NCBI RefSeq assembly: GCF_000426605.1
Contig: NZ_AUFR01000031.1
Coordinates: 1-34,909, forward strand
Reading direction: 5' to 3'
Source: Propionibacterium acidifaciens DSM 21887
GTDB taxonomy: Bacteria > Actinomycetota > Actinomycetes > Propionibacteriales > Propionibacteriaceae
DNA length: 34,909 nt
The notes beneath the pieces were generated by a model. It was given only the letters and a program-made list of their open reading frames with translations. It was not told the origin of the DNA and searched no databases. Within the stretch, counting starts at the first letter, position 1; each line of letters begins with the position of its first letter. Of this stretch, positions 6,403 to 14,658 are shown piece by piece. Position numbers and translations under genes: made by a program.

Positions 6403-8235
6403 TCACCAGGCGGTGACTTCCGGGGATTGCGTCGAGGCGTAGCGCGTCGCCAGCGCCAGCGCATGGGCGAAGTCGTCCACGAGGTAGGTGAGCGCCTCGA
6501 GCTCGCCCTGGCCGCGTCGGGGCGAGTCCGACAGGCCCTCGTACCAGATGAACTTCGGCCTGTAACGGCCCTCGTCGGTGAGCTCCTGGAAACGGTCGAT
6601 CCAGGCCTCCGAGACGCCGAAGGCGACCGCCCAGGGCAGGTAGCGGCCGAAGATGTTGCCCGACTCGGCCCAGTCGACGCTCTCCGGGTCGAGGTCGACG
6701 AGGAACGAGCGGAAGCCCATCGCCTGCTCGCGCACGGCGCTGCCGACCGGCGTGCGCGAGGGCATGAGCGGGATGACGGCCAGGACGAGCAGGCCGATCG
6801 AGGTGATCGCCACCGACCACAGGCCCAGGCCGAGCGGCCCGGCGAGGAGCACGACCGAGAGCAGGCCGCCCAGACCCACGACGGTGCCGACGGCGCGGCA
6901 GCGGGCCCGCGCCTTGTTGGGCGCCACCCGGAACCAGCCGAGCTCGGCCACCCGCCGCTCGATGCCCTCGCGCGTCGTGAGGAAGCCGCCCTTGGCGCGG
7001 GAGATCTGCTGGGTGCTCGTGACCGTGACGATGCGCCCCTTGACCTTGGGGAACATCTTCTTGAGCACCGTGCGCTCGTAGAGCTCCAGCGCGCCGGCCT
7101 CCTTGTCGGTGCGGCGGAAGGTCCAGGCGTGGTCCTCCTCGCGGTGGATCGTCATGAAGCCGCGCACGGCGAGGTCGAGCATCGTCGCCGTGATGTGGGC
7201 GAACTCGGGGCGGGCGTCGATGAGCATGCCCACCTCGGCGGGCCGGGTGCCCTCGGGCGGGCAGGAGCGCTGCGGCACGTGGTGGGCCGTGCCGCGCACG
7301 ACCCGGGTGCCCGGCGGCGGGGGAATGGTGCCCGGCACGGGGCTGGCCCAGCGGTGGTCCCGGCAGATGAGGGAGAGGTGGGCGAGGGTGAGGCCGCCGC
7401 CGACAACGAGGATCACCGCTGCGCCGACGAGGTCCGGGCCGTCGAGCGGGAAGCGGTCGGCCAGGGTCTTGACGGTCGTGTACGACTCGTCGACGTCCTG
7501 GAAGGTGCCCCGCGGGCAGTGCGCCCGCAGCACGAGCGCCCGGTCGGCCCCCACGTCCTGCGCGGCGAAGCGCGCGACGACCCCCGAGGTGAAGGCCCGG
7601 CAGTCGGCGCCGCCGGAGGCGCAGTCGGCGCCGAGCACGGCGTCCGGCGCCACGACGACGGCGGTGAACCGGTCGTGCACCGCCGAGCCGGCGAGGACGG
7701 CGGGCCAGACGAACCCGTCCTGCTCGCCGCCCGGGGTGACGAGCCCCCGGACGGTCATGGTGATCGTGTAGCGCTGGACGCCGACGACCTTGGCGCCGCG
7801 ATCGCCGATCGTGTAGAGGCGCTCGTCCCGCGCGCTGTGAGAGCGCACCGCGGTGCTCGCGCCCGTCGGGCTCGTGACCCCCACGTCGGTGGTGCGCACC
7901 GCGCGGTAGCGCCGGTGCCCGTCCGCCTCGTCGGCCTCGATGCGGCGCGGCACCCGGAGGACGGGGCCGGTGACGGGCGTCGTCCCCGCGTCGAGGACGA
8001 GGTCGATGCGCACGCGGGCGACGCCGTTGCGGTCGAGCTCGATGCGCTCGTCCACGCTCGTGAAGCGCCCCTCGGCCGGGCCCGGCTCGGCCGCGGCGCG
8101 CGTCGGCGCCCCCATGAGCAGCGCCGCGCCCATCGTCAGCGCGGCGCACAGGGCGCACAGCAGCCGCAGCCGGGGACCGCGGGCGCCCGACCCCCGGCTG
8201 CGGGGCGGCTGCACCGGTGCGTGCGAGACGGTCAC
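6403..8235 (-). CDS. DUF2207-domain membrane protein
   Basis: A 610-residue protein. An N-terminal signal segment (LLCALCAALTMGAALLMGAP, about 28-47) precedes an extracytoplasmic DUF2207 domain (about 55-245; RFTSVDERIELDRNGVARVR, RYTITMTVRGLV). A membrane helix near 250-275 (LVGAAVILVVGGGLTLAHLS) follows, then a cytoplasmic region with MLIDARPEFAHITATMLDLA, two close helices (about 440-480), and a C-terminal region with FGRYLPWAVAFGVSEAWIDR, typical of the family. The glycine-rich tail of many relatives is missing. Function is unknown. GTG 8235 was preferred over GTG 8295 because TAACCT lies exactly 7 nt upstream and the signal peptide then starts sensibly. It is divergent from nifJ. Confidence 0.8.
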   Translation of the reverse strand: MTVSHAPVQPPRSRGSGARGPRLRLLCALCAALTMGAALLMGAPTRAAAEPGPAEGRFTSVDERIELDRNGVARVRIDLVLDAGTTPVTGPVLRVPRRIEADEADGHRRYRAVRTTDVGVTSPTGASTAVRSHSARDERLYTIGDRGAKVVGVQRYTITMTVRGLVTPGGEQDGFVWPAVLAGSAVHDRFTAVVVAPDAVLGADCASGGADCRAFTSGVVARFAAQDVGADRALVLRAHCPRGTFQDVDESYTTVKTLADRFPLDGPDLVGAAVILVVGGGLTLAHLSLICRDHRWASPVPGTIPPPPGTRVVRGTAHHVPQRSCPPEGTRPAEVGMLIDARPEFAHITATMLDLAVRGFMTIHREEDHAWTFRRTDKEAGALELYERTVLKKMFPKVKGRIVTVTSTQQISRAKGGFLTTREGIERRVAELGWFRVAPNKARARCRAVGTVVGLGGLLSVVLLAGPLGLGLWSVAITSIGLLVLAVIPLMPSRTPVGSAVREQAMGFRSFLVDLDPESVDWAESGNIFGRYLPWAVAFGVSEAWIDRFQELTDEGRYRPKFIWYEGLSDSPRRGQGELEALTYLVDDFAHALALATRYASTQSPEVTAW

Positions 8236-8248
8236 GAGGGGCAGGTTA
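8236..8248 (-). promoter_or_regulatory. -10 element for leaderless DUF2207 gene
   Basis: On the minus strand TAACCT (8248-8243) is followed by 7 nt and the GTG at 8235. This supports the chosen start. Confidence 0.55.
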
Positions 8249-8296
8249 GTCGACGCGGCCGCGGCCGTGCGAGGGATCCGGGTCCGGCCGCGCACC

Positions 8297-8316
8297 CGCT
8301 CAGGGTCCCCTGAGCG
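8297..8316. promoter_or_regulatory. 20-bp palindrome between DUF2207 gene and nifJ
   Basis: CGCTCAGGG and CCCTGAGCG form perfect 9-bp arms around TC. The site lies in the 192-bp divergent gap, 112 bp before nifJ and 62 bp before the DUF2207 start. A dimeric regulator site is the simplest reading; no known consensus is recognised. Confidence 0.5.
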
Positions 8317-8427
8317 CCATCACGGGCGGATCGGCGCCCCTGTGAGGCCATCTCGCACGGTCTGGCACCGCAGTGCCGATCGGCTTGTGGCCTGTGGAAT
8401 TCTGGGGGAGCAGAAGAGGAGTTCTCG

Positions 8428-11400
8428 ATGACCACGACCGTCCGTTCAGACGCCGCCACGGCGACGACCACCGACCAGACGACCTCCGGGGCGCCCCCGG
8501 CGGATGGGTCCCGCGCGCGGGGCCGCCGCGAGACCATGGACGGCAACGAGGCGGCGGCCCGCGTCGCCCACGCGATGAGCGAGGTCATCGCGATCTACCC
8601 CATCACCCCGAGCTCGGCCATGGCCGAGAGCTGCGACGCCTGGAGCGCCGCCGGGCGCACGAACATCTGGGGCGGTGTGCCCCGGGTCGTCGAGATGCAG
8701 TCCGAGGGCGGTGCCGCCGGCGCGCTGCACGGCGCCGTGACGAAGGGCGTCATGGGCACCACCTTCACGGCCTCCCAGGGCCTGCTGCTCATGATCCCGA
8801 ACATGTACAAGATCGCCGGCGAGCTCACCCCGGCCGTCATCCATGTGGCGGCCCGTGCCGTCGCGACGCACGCGCTGTCGATCTTCGGTGACCACTCCGA
8901 CGTCATGGCCTGCCGCCAGACCGGCTGGGCCATGCTGTGCGCCTCGAACGTCCAGGAGGCCCACGACCTCGCCGCGGTCTCGCACGTCGCGACGCTGCGC
9001 ACCCGCGTGCCCTTCCTGCACTTCTTCGACGGCTTCCGCACCAGCCACGAGGTCAACACCCTCGACACCCTCGAGCGCGAGGACCTGCGGGCGCTCGTCC
9101 GCGAGGAGGACGTGCTCGCCCACCGCGAGCGCGGCCTGACCCCCGACGCCCCGCAGCTGCGCGGCACCGCCCAGAATGCCGACGTCTACTTCCAGGCCCG
9201 GGAGGCCGTCAACCCCTTCTACGAGGTCGCGTCGGGCGTCGTCCAGGAGGTCATGGACGAGCTCGCCGCCCGCTGCGGCCGCCAGTACCACCTCGTCGAC
9301 TACCACGGCGCGCCCGACGCCGACCGGGTCGTCGTCGTCATGGGCTCGGGCGGCGCCACCGTCCGCGAGACCGTCGAGGCGCTCAACGCCGACGGCGCCC
9401 GGCTCGGCGTGGCGCAGGTGCGCCTGTACCGCCCGTTCCCCGCCGAGGCCCTCATCGAGGCGCTGCCCCCGAGTGTGCGCCGCATCGCCGTCCTCGACCG
9501 CACGAAGGAGCCCGGCAGCGCCGGGGAGCCGCTGTTCGCCGACGTCGTCATGGCCGTCGCCGAGGCGGGCGAGCACTTCGACGGGCCCCTGCCGCTGATC
9601 ACCGGCGGGCGCTACGGCCTGGGCTCCAAGGAGTTCACCCCGGCCATGGCCAAGGCCGTCTTCGACGACCTGGCGGCCGAGGCGCCGCACCGGCGCTTCA
9701 CCATCGGCATCGACGACGACGTGACGCACCTGTCGCTTCCGGTCGACGAGGACTTCCGGATCGCCCCCGAGGGCCTCACCGCCGTCTTCTTCGGCCTCGG
9801 CGCCGACGGCACCGTCGGGGCCGCCAAGAACTCGGTGAAGATCATCGCCTCCGAGCCCGACCGCTACGCGCAGGGCTACTTCGTCTACGACTCCCGCAAG
9901 TCGGGCGCCACGACGGTCAGCCACCTGCGCTTCGGCAGCAGGCCGATCGACGCCCCCTACCTCGTCGACGCCGCCGACTTCGTGGCCGTCCACCAGTTCG
10001 AGCTCCTCGAGAGGATGCCGACCCTCGACCTGGCCAAGCGGGGCGCGACGGTGCTCGTCAACTCGCCGTACGGCGCCGACACCTGGGACCGGCTGCCCGA
10101 GGACGTCCAGCGCATCATCCTCGACCGCGACCTCGACCTGTGGGTCGTCGACGCCGCCCGGATCGCCCACGAGGCGGGCCTGGGCCAGCGCATCAACACG
10201 GTCATGCAGCCCTGCTACTTCTACCTGTCGGGCGTCGTCGACCGGGACGAGGCGATCCCGCGGATCAAGGAGAGCATCGAGAGAACCTATCTGCGCAAGC
10301 GCGGGCGCATCATCGTCGAGCGCAACTTCCAGGCCGTCGACGCGGCCGTCGAGAGCATGGTCCACGTCGAGCCCGGGTCCGAACTGTCCGGCCTGGCCCG
10401 TATGAGACCGCTGCCCGACGAGGCGCCCGACTTCGTCAGGCGCGTCACCGGAGCCATGCTGCGCGGCGAGGGCGACTCCCTGCCGGTGAGCCTCCTGCCG
10501 GTCGACGGCACCTGGCCGGTCGCCACGAGCCGGTACGAGAAGCGCGGCATCGCCGAGGAGATCCCGATCTGGGACGAGAGCCTGTGCATCGACTGCGGCA
10601 AGTGCGCCCTCGCCTGCCCGCACGCGGCGATCCGCATCAAGGTCGCCCCCGCCGACGAGTTCGCCGACGCGCCCGAGGGCTTCCCGTCGAAGAACTACCG
10701 CGACCGGAGACTGACCGACCACCGGCTCGTCGTCCAGGTGGCCCCCGACGACTGCACCGGCTGCTCCATCTGCGTCGACGTCTGCCCGGCACGCTCGAGG
10801 ACCGAGGTCAAGCACAAGGCCCTCGCGATGGAGCCCCGCCGCGAGCACCTCGCGGCCGAGCGCGCCCACTACGACTACTTCCTGGGCCTGCCCGAGATCG
10901 ACCGCACCGTGGTGCGCCACGACCAGGTCAAGGGCGTCGCCCAGCTGCAGCCGCTCTTCGAGTTCTCGCTGGCCTGCTCCGGCTGCGGCGAGACCCCCTA
11001 CATCCGCACCCTCACCCAGCTGTTCGGCGACCGCATGCTCATCGCCAACGCCACCGGCTGCTCGTCCATCTACGGCGGCAATCTGCCGACCGCCCCGTAC
11101 GCGAAGGACCGGCACGGGCGCGGCCCGGCCTGGAGCAACTCGCTGTTCGAGGACAACGCCGAGTTCGGCCTGGGCATGCGGCTCGCCTGGGAGCAGCAGA
11201 ACGACGAGGCGAGGCGCCTGCTCGCCGAGCTGCCCGGGCTCGACGCCGAGCTGGTCTCCGGGCTGCTCGACGCCGACATGGGCCAGGAGCAGGGCGTCGT
11301 CGACCAGCGCGAGCGCGTCGCCCGGCTCAAGGAGGCCCTCGCCGGGCGCACCGACGCCGCCTCCGCGCGCCTGGCCTCCCTCGCCGACGAGCTCGTCGAG

Positions 11401-12348
11401 AAGTCCGTGTGGATCATCGGCGGCGACGGCTGGGCCTATGACATCGGCTACGGCGGCCTCGACCACGTGCTCGCCAGCGGACGCAACGTCAACATCCTCG
11501 TACTCGACACCGAGGTCTACTCCAACACCGGAGGTCAGGCCTCGAAGGCGACCCCGCGCGGGGCGGCGGCGAAGTTCGCGGCCGGCGGCAAGAGCGGCGC
11601 CAAGAAGGACCTCGGCCTCATCGCCCAGGCCTACGGCGACGTCTTCGTCGCGCAGGTCTCCATGGGCGCCAACCAGCAGCAGACGGTGCGCGCCCTCCTC
11701 GAGGCCCAGGCCTGGCCCGGGCCGAGCCTCGTCATCGCCTACGCCACGTGCATCGCCCACGGCATCGACATGGGCACGTCCATGACGCACCAGGCCGAGG
11801 CCGTCTCCAGCGGCTACTGGCCGCTGTACCGCTTCCGCCCCGGCACCGACGAGCACGCGGTGCCCCTGCACCTGGACTCCAAGGCCCCCACCGGACGGGT
11901 CGCCGACTTCATGGCGAAGGAGGCGCGCTTCGCGATGCTCAAGCGCTCCGACCCGGAGCGCGCCGCCGAGCTCGAGAGGCTGGCGCAGGCCGACGCCGAC
12001 GAACGCTGGCGCTACTACAGCCAGGTCGCCGGCATCGAGCGGGCCCTGCCCTCCGAGCGGCCCGGGGACGAGGACGGCGCCCCGCAGCCCGTCGCCCGGC
12101 CCACGGCGCGGGCCGGGGCCGACGGCGACGTCGCGAAGGCGGCCCGCGCCGCCCGCATCGCCGCCGCCCGGGCCAGGGCTGCCGCCGCCAGCGGCGCGGA
12201 CAGGGGCTCCGGAGGGGCCCCCCGGCCCGCCGAGGGGGCCGCCGCCCGTCCGAGCAAGGAGGAGCGGGCGGCCGCGATCGCCGCACGTCGCGCGGAGCTG
12301 GCCGCCGAACGGGCCGCCGCCCGGGCCGAGGGGGAGGACGCCCGATGA
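8428..12348 (+). CDS. nifJ: Pyruvate:ferredoxin (flavodoxin) oxidoreductase, single-chain
   Basis: A 1306-residue enzyme that oxidises pyruvate and CoA to acetyl-CoA and CO2, reducing ferredoxin or flavodoxin. Order: a 36-residue Thr/Ala-rich extension; pyrimidine-binding domain (DGNEAAARVAHAMSE, YPITPSS); gamma domain (about 440-640; FFGLGADGTVGAAKNSVKI); two [4Fe-4S] motifs, CIDCGKCALACP from about 721 and CTGCSICVDVCP from about 776; then a TPP-binding domain with CSGCGETPY and GDGWAYDIGYGGLDH...DTEVYSNTGGQ. Core homology ends near residue 1207. A roughly 100-residue Ala/Arg-rich tail follows. The ATG has GAGGAG seven bases upstream. It overlaps the next gene by 4 bp (ATGA), so the two are probably coupled. 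Confidence 0.93.
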   Translation: MTTTVRSDAATATTTDQTTSGAPPADGSRARGRRETMDGNEAAARVAHAMSEVIAIYPITPSSAMAESCDAWSAAGRTNIWGGVPRVVEMQSEGGAAGALHGAVTKGVMGTTFTASQGLLLMIPNMYKIAGELTPAVIHVAARAVATHALSIFGDHSDVMACRQTGWAMLCASNVQEAHDLAAVSHVATLRTRVPFLHFFDGFRTSHEVNTLDTLEREDLRALVREEDVLAHRERGLTPDAPQLRGTAQNADVYFQAREAVNPFYEVASGVVQEVMDELAARCGRQYHLVDYHGAPDADRVVVVMGSGGATVRETVEALNADGARLGVAQVRLYRPFPAEALIEALPPSVRRIAVLDRTKEPGSAGEPLFADVVMAVAEAGEHFDGPLPLITGGRYGLGSKEFTPAMAKAVFDDLAAEAPHRRFTIGIDDDVTHLSLPVDEDFRIAPEGLTAVFFGLGADGTVGAAKNSVKIIASEPDRYAQGYFVYDSRKSGATTVSHLRFGSRPIDAPYLVDAADFVAVHQFELLERMPTLDLAKRGATVLVNSPYGADTWDRLPEDVQRIILDRDLDLWVVDAARIAHEAGLGQRINTVMQPCYFYLSGVVDRDEAIPRIKESIERTYLRKRGRIIVERNFQAVDAAVESMVHVEPGSELSGLARMRPLPDEAPDFVRRVTGAMLRGEGDSLPVSLLPVDGTWPVATSRYEKRGIAEEIPIWDESLCIDCGKCALACPHAAIRIKVAPADEFADAPEGFPSKNYRDRRLTDHRLVVQVAPDDCTGCSICVDVCPARSRTEVKHKALAMEPRREHLAAERAHYDYFLGLPEIDRTVVRHDQVKGVAQLQPLFEFSLACSGCGETPYIRTLTQLFGDRMLIANATGCSSIYGGNLPTAPYAKDRHGRGPAWSNSLFEDNAEFGLGMRLAWEQQNDEARRLLAELPGLDAELVSGLLDADMGQEQGVVDQRERVARLKEALAGRTDAASARLASLADELVEKSVWIIGGDGWAYDIGYGGLDHVLASGRNVNILVLDTEVYSNTGGQASKATPRGAAAKFAAGGKSGAKKDLGLIAQAYGDVFVAQVSMGANQQQTVRALLEAQAWPGPSLVIAYATCIAHGIDMGTSMTHQAEAVSSGYWPLYRFRPGTDEHAVPLHLDSKAPTGRVADFMAKEARFAMLKRSDPERAAELERLAQADADERWRYYSQVAGIERALPSERPGDEDGAPQPVARPTARAGADGDVAKAARAARIAAARARAAAASGADRGSGGAPRPAEGAAARPSKEERAAAIAARRAELAAERAAARAEGEDAR

Positions 12349-13352
12349 GCGCTCCGCAGCTGAGCACCACCTACATGGGCCTCGACCTGGTCAGCCCGGT
12401 CGTGGCCTCCGCCGGACCGTTCAACCGCCGACTCGACAAGCTCATCGAGATCGAGGCGTCCGGGGCGGGCGCCGTCGTCCTGCCCAGCCTCTTCGCCGAG
12501 GAGATCGAGGCGGAGGCGCTGGCCGCCGACTCCGTGCTCGACACCGGCGACGCCTTCGCCGAGTTCGACTCCGCCCCGCTGGCCGGCCTGTCGGTGAGCG
12601 GCACCGCCTCCGCGGACCGGTACGTCGAGCTGGTCGGCGACGCCGCCGAGGCCCTGTCGATCCCGGTCATCGCCTCACTCAACGGCGCCCGCCCCGGTGA
12701 CTGGGCGCGCTACGGCAGGCTCCTCTCCGATGCCGGCGCCGACGGGCTCGAGCTCAACCTCTACGACGTCGCCGCGGACCCCGCGCTCACCGCCGCGGAC
12801 GTCGAGGACCGCCACCTCGCCGTCGTCGCCGAGGTGCGGGAGGCCGTCGGAGGGCTGCCGCTGGCCCTGAAGATCTCGCCCTATCTGTCCTCGCTGGCCA
12901 ACTTCGCCCCGCGGGCCCGCGCCGCCGGCGCCGACGCCCTCGTGCTGTTCAACCGCTTCTACGGCCCCGACATCGACCTGGAGGAGCTGACGGTGACCCC
13001 GCGGCTGGTCCTGTCGACCCGGGCGGAGCTGCCGCTGCGGCTGCGCTGGGCCGGCATCCTCGCCGCCCAGTGCCCCGACCTGCAGATCGCCGTCACCGGA
13101 GGCGTGCACGGCGGCGCCGACGTCGTGAAGTCGCTCATCGTGGGGGCCCGGGTGGCCTGCACGACCTCGGCCGTCCTCGACGAGGGGCCCGGCGTCATCG
13201 CGACGATGCTCGACCGGCTGCGCGACTGGCTGGCCGCGCGCGGTTACGGGTCCGTCGACCAGCTGCGCGGCGCCATGGACGCCCACTCGGTCGACGACCC
13301 CGCCGCCTTCGAGCGCGCCCAGTACGTGAAGGTGCTCCACACCTGGTCCTGA
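12345..13352 (+). CDS. Dihydroorotate dehydrogenase-like flavoprotein coupled to nifJ
   Basis: A 335-residue TIM-barrel protein of the PyrD superfamily. It opens STTYMGLDLVSPVVASAGPF. KISPYLSSLANFAPRARAAG, LVLFNRFYGPDIDLE and AVTGGVHGGADVVKSLIVGA fit the FMN-binding barrel. The pyrimidine-type catalytic loop (N-x-S/C-x-P-N) is replaced by N138-L-Y-D-V-A, so dihydroorotate oxidation is doubtful. Such proteins are often found beside single-chain PFOR genes in anaerobes. The ATG lies within the nifJ stop (ATGA), which implies shared expression. A role in electron transfer from PFOR, or in its maturation, is inference only. Confidence 0.8.
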   Translation: MSAPQLSTTYMGLDLVSPVVASAGPFNRRLDKLIEIEASGAGAVVLPSLFAEEIEAEALAADSVLDTGDAFAEFDSAPLAGLSVSGTASADRYVELVGDAAEALSIPVIASLNGARPGDWARYGRLLSDAGADGLELNLYDVAADPALTAADVEDRHLAVVAEVREAVGGLPLALKISPYLSSLANFAPRARAAGADALVLFNRFYGPDIDLEELTVTPRLVLSTRAELPLRLRWAGILAAQCPDLQIAVTGGVHGGADVVKSLIVGARVACTTSAVLDEGPGVIATMLDRLRDWLAARGYGSVDQLRGAMDAHSVDDPAAFERAQYVKVLHTWS

Positions 13353-13381
13353 CGCCGGGCCCGCGGTCCCCGGGGCGCCGG

Positions 13382-13933
13382 TCAGCCGGGCAGCGGCCAG
13401 CCGTCGAGGACGCGGCAGGCGTTCGCCTCGTACCAGTGCAGCTCGACGCGCTCGGCCCGGCAGCGGGCCGGGACGAGATCGCCCAGCAGCGTGCGCGTCG
13501 AGGCGAGCGAGACGTCCCGGGAGATCCTGTCGAGCGTGAGGTGCGGCTCCGGGTCGTCGCCGCCGAAGGGACGCACCTGCGGGTGGGCGCGCATGAGGGC
13601 ATGGATGAGTGCGCTGAAGGGGGCGCGCTCGTCGGGACGCAGATGGATGACTCCGTCCGGGAAGGCCTCGAGGCGCGCGAGCCGGAAGTCGAAGGGGCCG
13701 TGCCCGGCCAGGGCCCGCGCCACCGTGTCGTGGTCGGGCAGCTCGTGCAGGGGCGCCAGCAGCGTCACGTGCGCATGCGTGAACGCCGGGTCGGCGCTGA
13801 GGAAGGTCTCGTCGTAGAAGGCGGTCCGCGCCCGCACGAAGGGTTCGAGCCGGGGGACCGGGACGAGGAGGACGCCGTGGCCGCGCCAGGACGACGGGCC
13901 CTGCTCGGGCTCCGGTGCCTCCGACGCGGCCAC
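13382..13933 (-). CDS. 2'-5' RNA ligase-like phosphoesterase (LigT/2H family)
   Basis: A 183-residue protein with the two diagnostic H-x-T motifs: His55-Val-Thr57 in THAHVTLLAPL and His131-Leu-Thr133 in EPHLTLDRI. These form the paired active site of 2H phosphoesterases, which act on 2',3'-cyclic or 2'-5'-linked nucleotides. GTG 13933 is chosen because TAGGAT lies 7 nt upstream; GTG 13969 would extend the protein by 12 residues into the dps terminator hairpin. The natural substrate is unknown. It is convergent with the DHOD-like gene. Confidence 0.75.
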   Translation of the reverse strand: MAASEAPEPEQGPSSWRGHGVLLVPVPRLEPFVRARTAFYDETFLSADPAFTHAHVTLLAPLHELPDHDTVARALAGHGPFDFRLARLEAFPDGVIHLRPDERAPFSALIHALMRAHPQVRPFGGDDPEPHLTLDRISRDVSLASTRTLLGDLVPARCRAERVELHWYEANACRVLDGWPLPG

Positions 13934-13946
13934 GGATCGAATCCTA
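13934..13946 (-). promoter_or_regulatory. -10 element for leaderless 2H phosphoesterase gene
   Basis: On the minus strand TAGGAT (13946-13941) is followed by 7 nt and the GTG at 13933. It directly abuts the dps terminator hairpin. Confidence 0.55.
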
Positions 13947-13949
13947 TGC

Positions 13950-13987
13950 GCCCCGGACGCCCCGCGCACCGCGGGGGCGTCCGGGGC
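13950..13987 (-). terminator. Strong hairpin downstream of dps
   Basis: GCCCCGGACGCCCC-GCG (13950-13966) pairs with CGCGGGGGCGTCCGGGGC (13970-13987), leaving one bulged base and a very short loop. It begins 7 nt past the dps stop. No U-run follows, as is common in high-G+C actinomycetes. Confidence 0.7.
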
Positions 13988-13993
13988 GGGGTG

Positions 13994-14461
13994 TCAGGCG
14001 AGCGAGGCGCGCAGCATCCAGGCCTGCTTCTCCAGCTCGGAGGCGATGCCGATGAGCAGGTCGTTCGTGAGGTGGTCCTCGGCGTCGACGGCGTCGAGGG
14101 TGGCCTTGATGCCGGCGGCGACGCGGGCGGTGCGCTCGGCGAAGCCGGCGTAGGCGTCGGCGACCGCGAGATCGCCGCCCTCGACGGCGTCGAGGCTGCT
14201 CGTCGCGGCCACGGTGGCGGCACGGCCGTCCGGAGTGCCGCCCAGGGCGGCGAGACGCTCGGCGACCTCGTCGGCGGCCTCACGGGCCTCCCCGACGATC
14301 TCGTCGAGGAACAGGTGCAGCGAGCGGAAGCCCTCGCCCTTGATGTTCCAGTGGGCCTGCTTGGCCTGCAGGTGCAGGTCGGTCAGGTCGACCAGGGCCT
14401 GCTGGAGGGCCTTGGCGACGGTGCCGGTGGTGGCGGGGGCGGTGGTGACAGTGGCGGTCAT
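13994..14461 (-). CDS. dps: Dps-family ferritin-like DNA-protection protein
   Basis: A 155-residue protein. Dps forms a dodecameric shell that oxidises and stores iron using peroxide and shields DNA. The ferroxidase signature is clear: QAHWNIKGEGFRSLHLFLDE (about 34-53) with both His and the acidic residues, then EAADEVAERLAALGGTPDG. The tail LLIGIASELEKQAWMLRA is typical. The N-terminus (MTATVTTAPATTGTV) is short and not lysine-rich, so DNA binding is not assured. AGGAG lies 8-9 nt before the ATG. The 197-bp gap upstream gives it its own promoter space, separate from the transporter gene. Confidence 0.92.
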   Translation of the reverse strand: MTATVTTAPATTGTVAKALQQALVDLTDLHLQAKQAHWNIKGEGFRSLHLFLDEIVGEAREAADEVAERLAALGGTPDGRAATVAATSSLDAVEGGDLAVADAYAGFAERTARVAAGIKATLDAVDAEDHLTNDLLIGIASELEKQAWMLRASLA

Positions 14462-14658
14462 GAGATTTCTCCTGGACTTGTTTCGTTCCGATGTTCCTGA
14501 CGCCCTGTACAACCAGCGGGGGCCCCGGGCTATTCCTCGGCGGGCCGGGGGCTTCCCGCCGGATCGTGTCCCGACCGATCCCGCAGGCGGACGGACTCGG
14601 CCGCGGTCCCCGACCGGACGGCCGCGGTCCGCCCCGGTGCTCCGCTGACGGGGACCGC

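Noticed and set aside
8446-11871. A 1141-codon open frame on the minus strand opposite nifJ
   Set aside because: It is the mirror of nifJ codon bias in high-G+C DNA. It has repetitive Val/Gly/Asp/Arg composition, no motif, and lies wholly against a well-supported gene.
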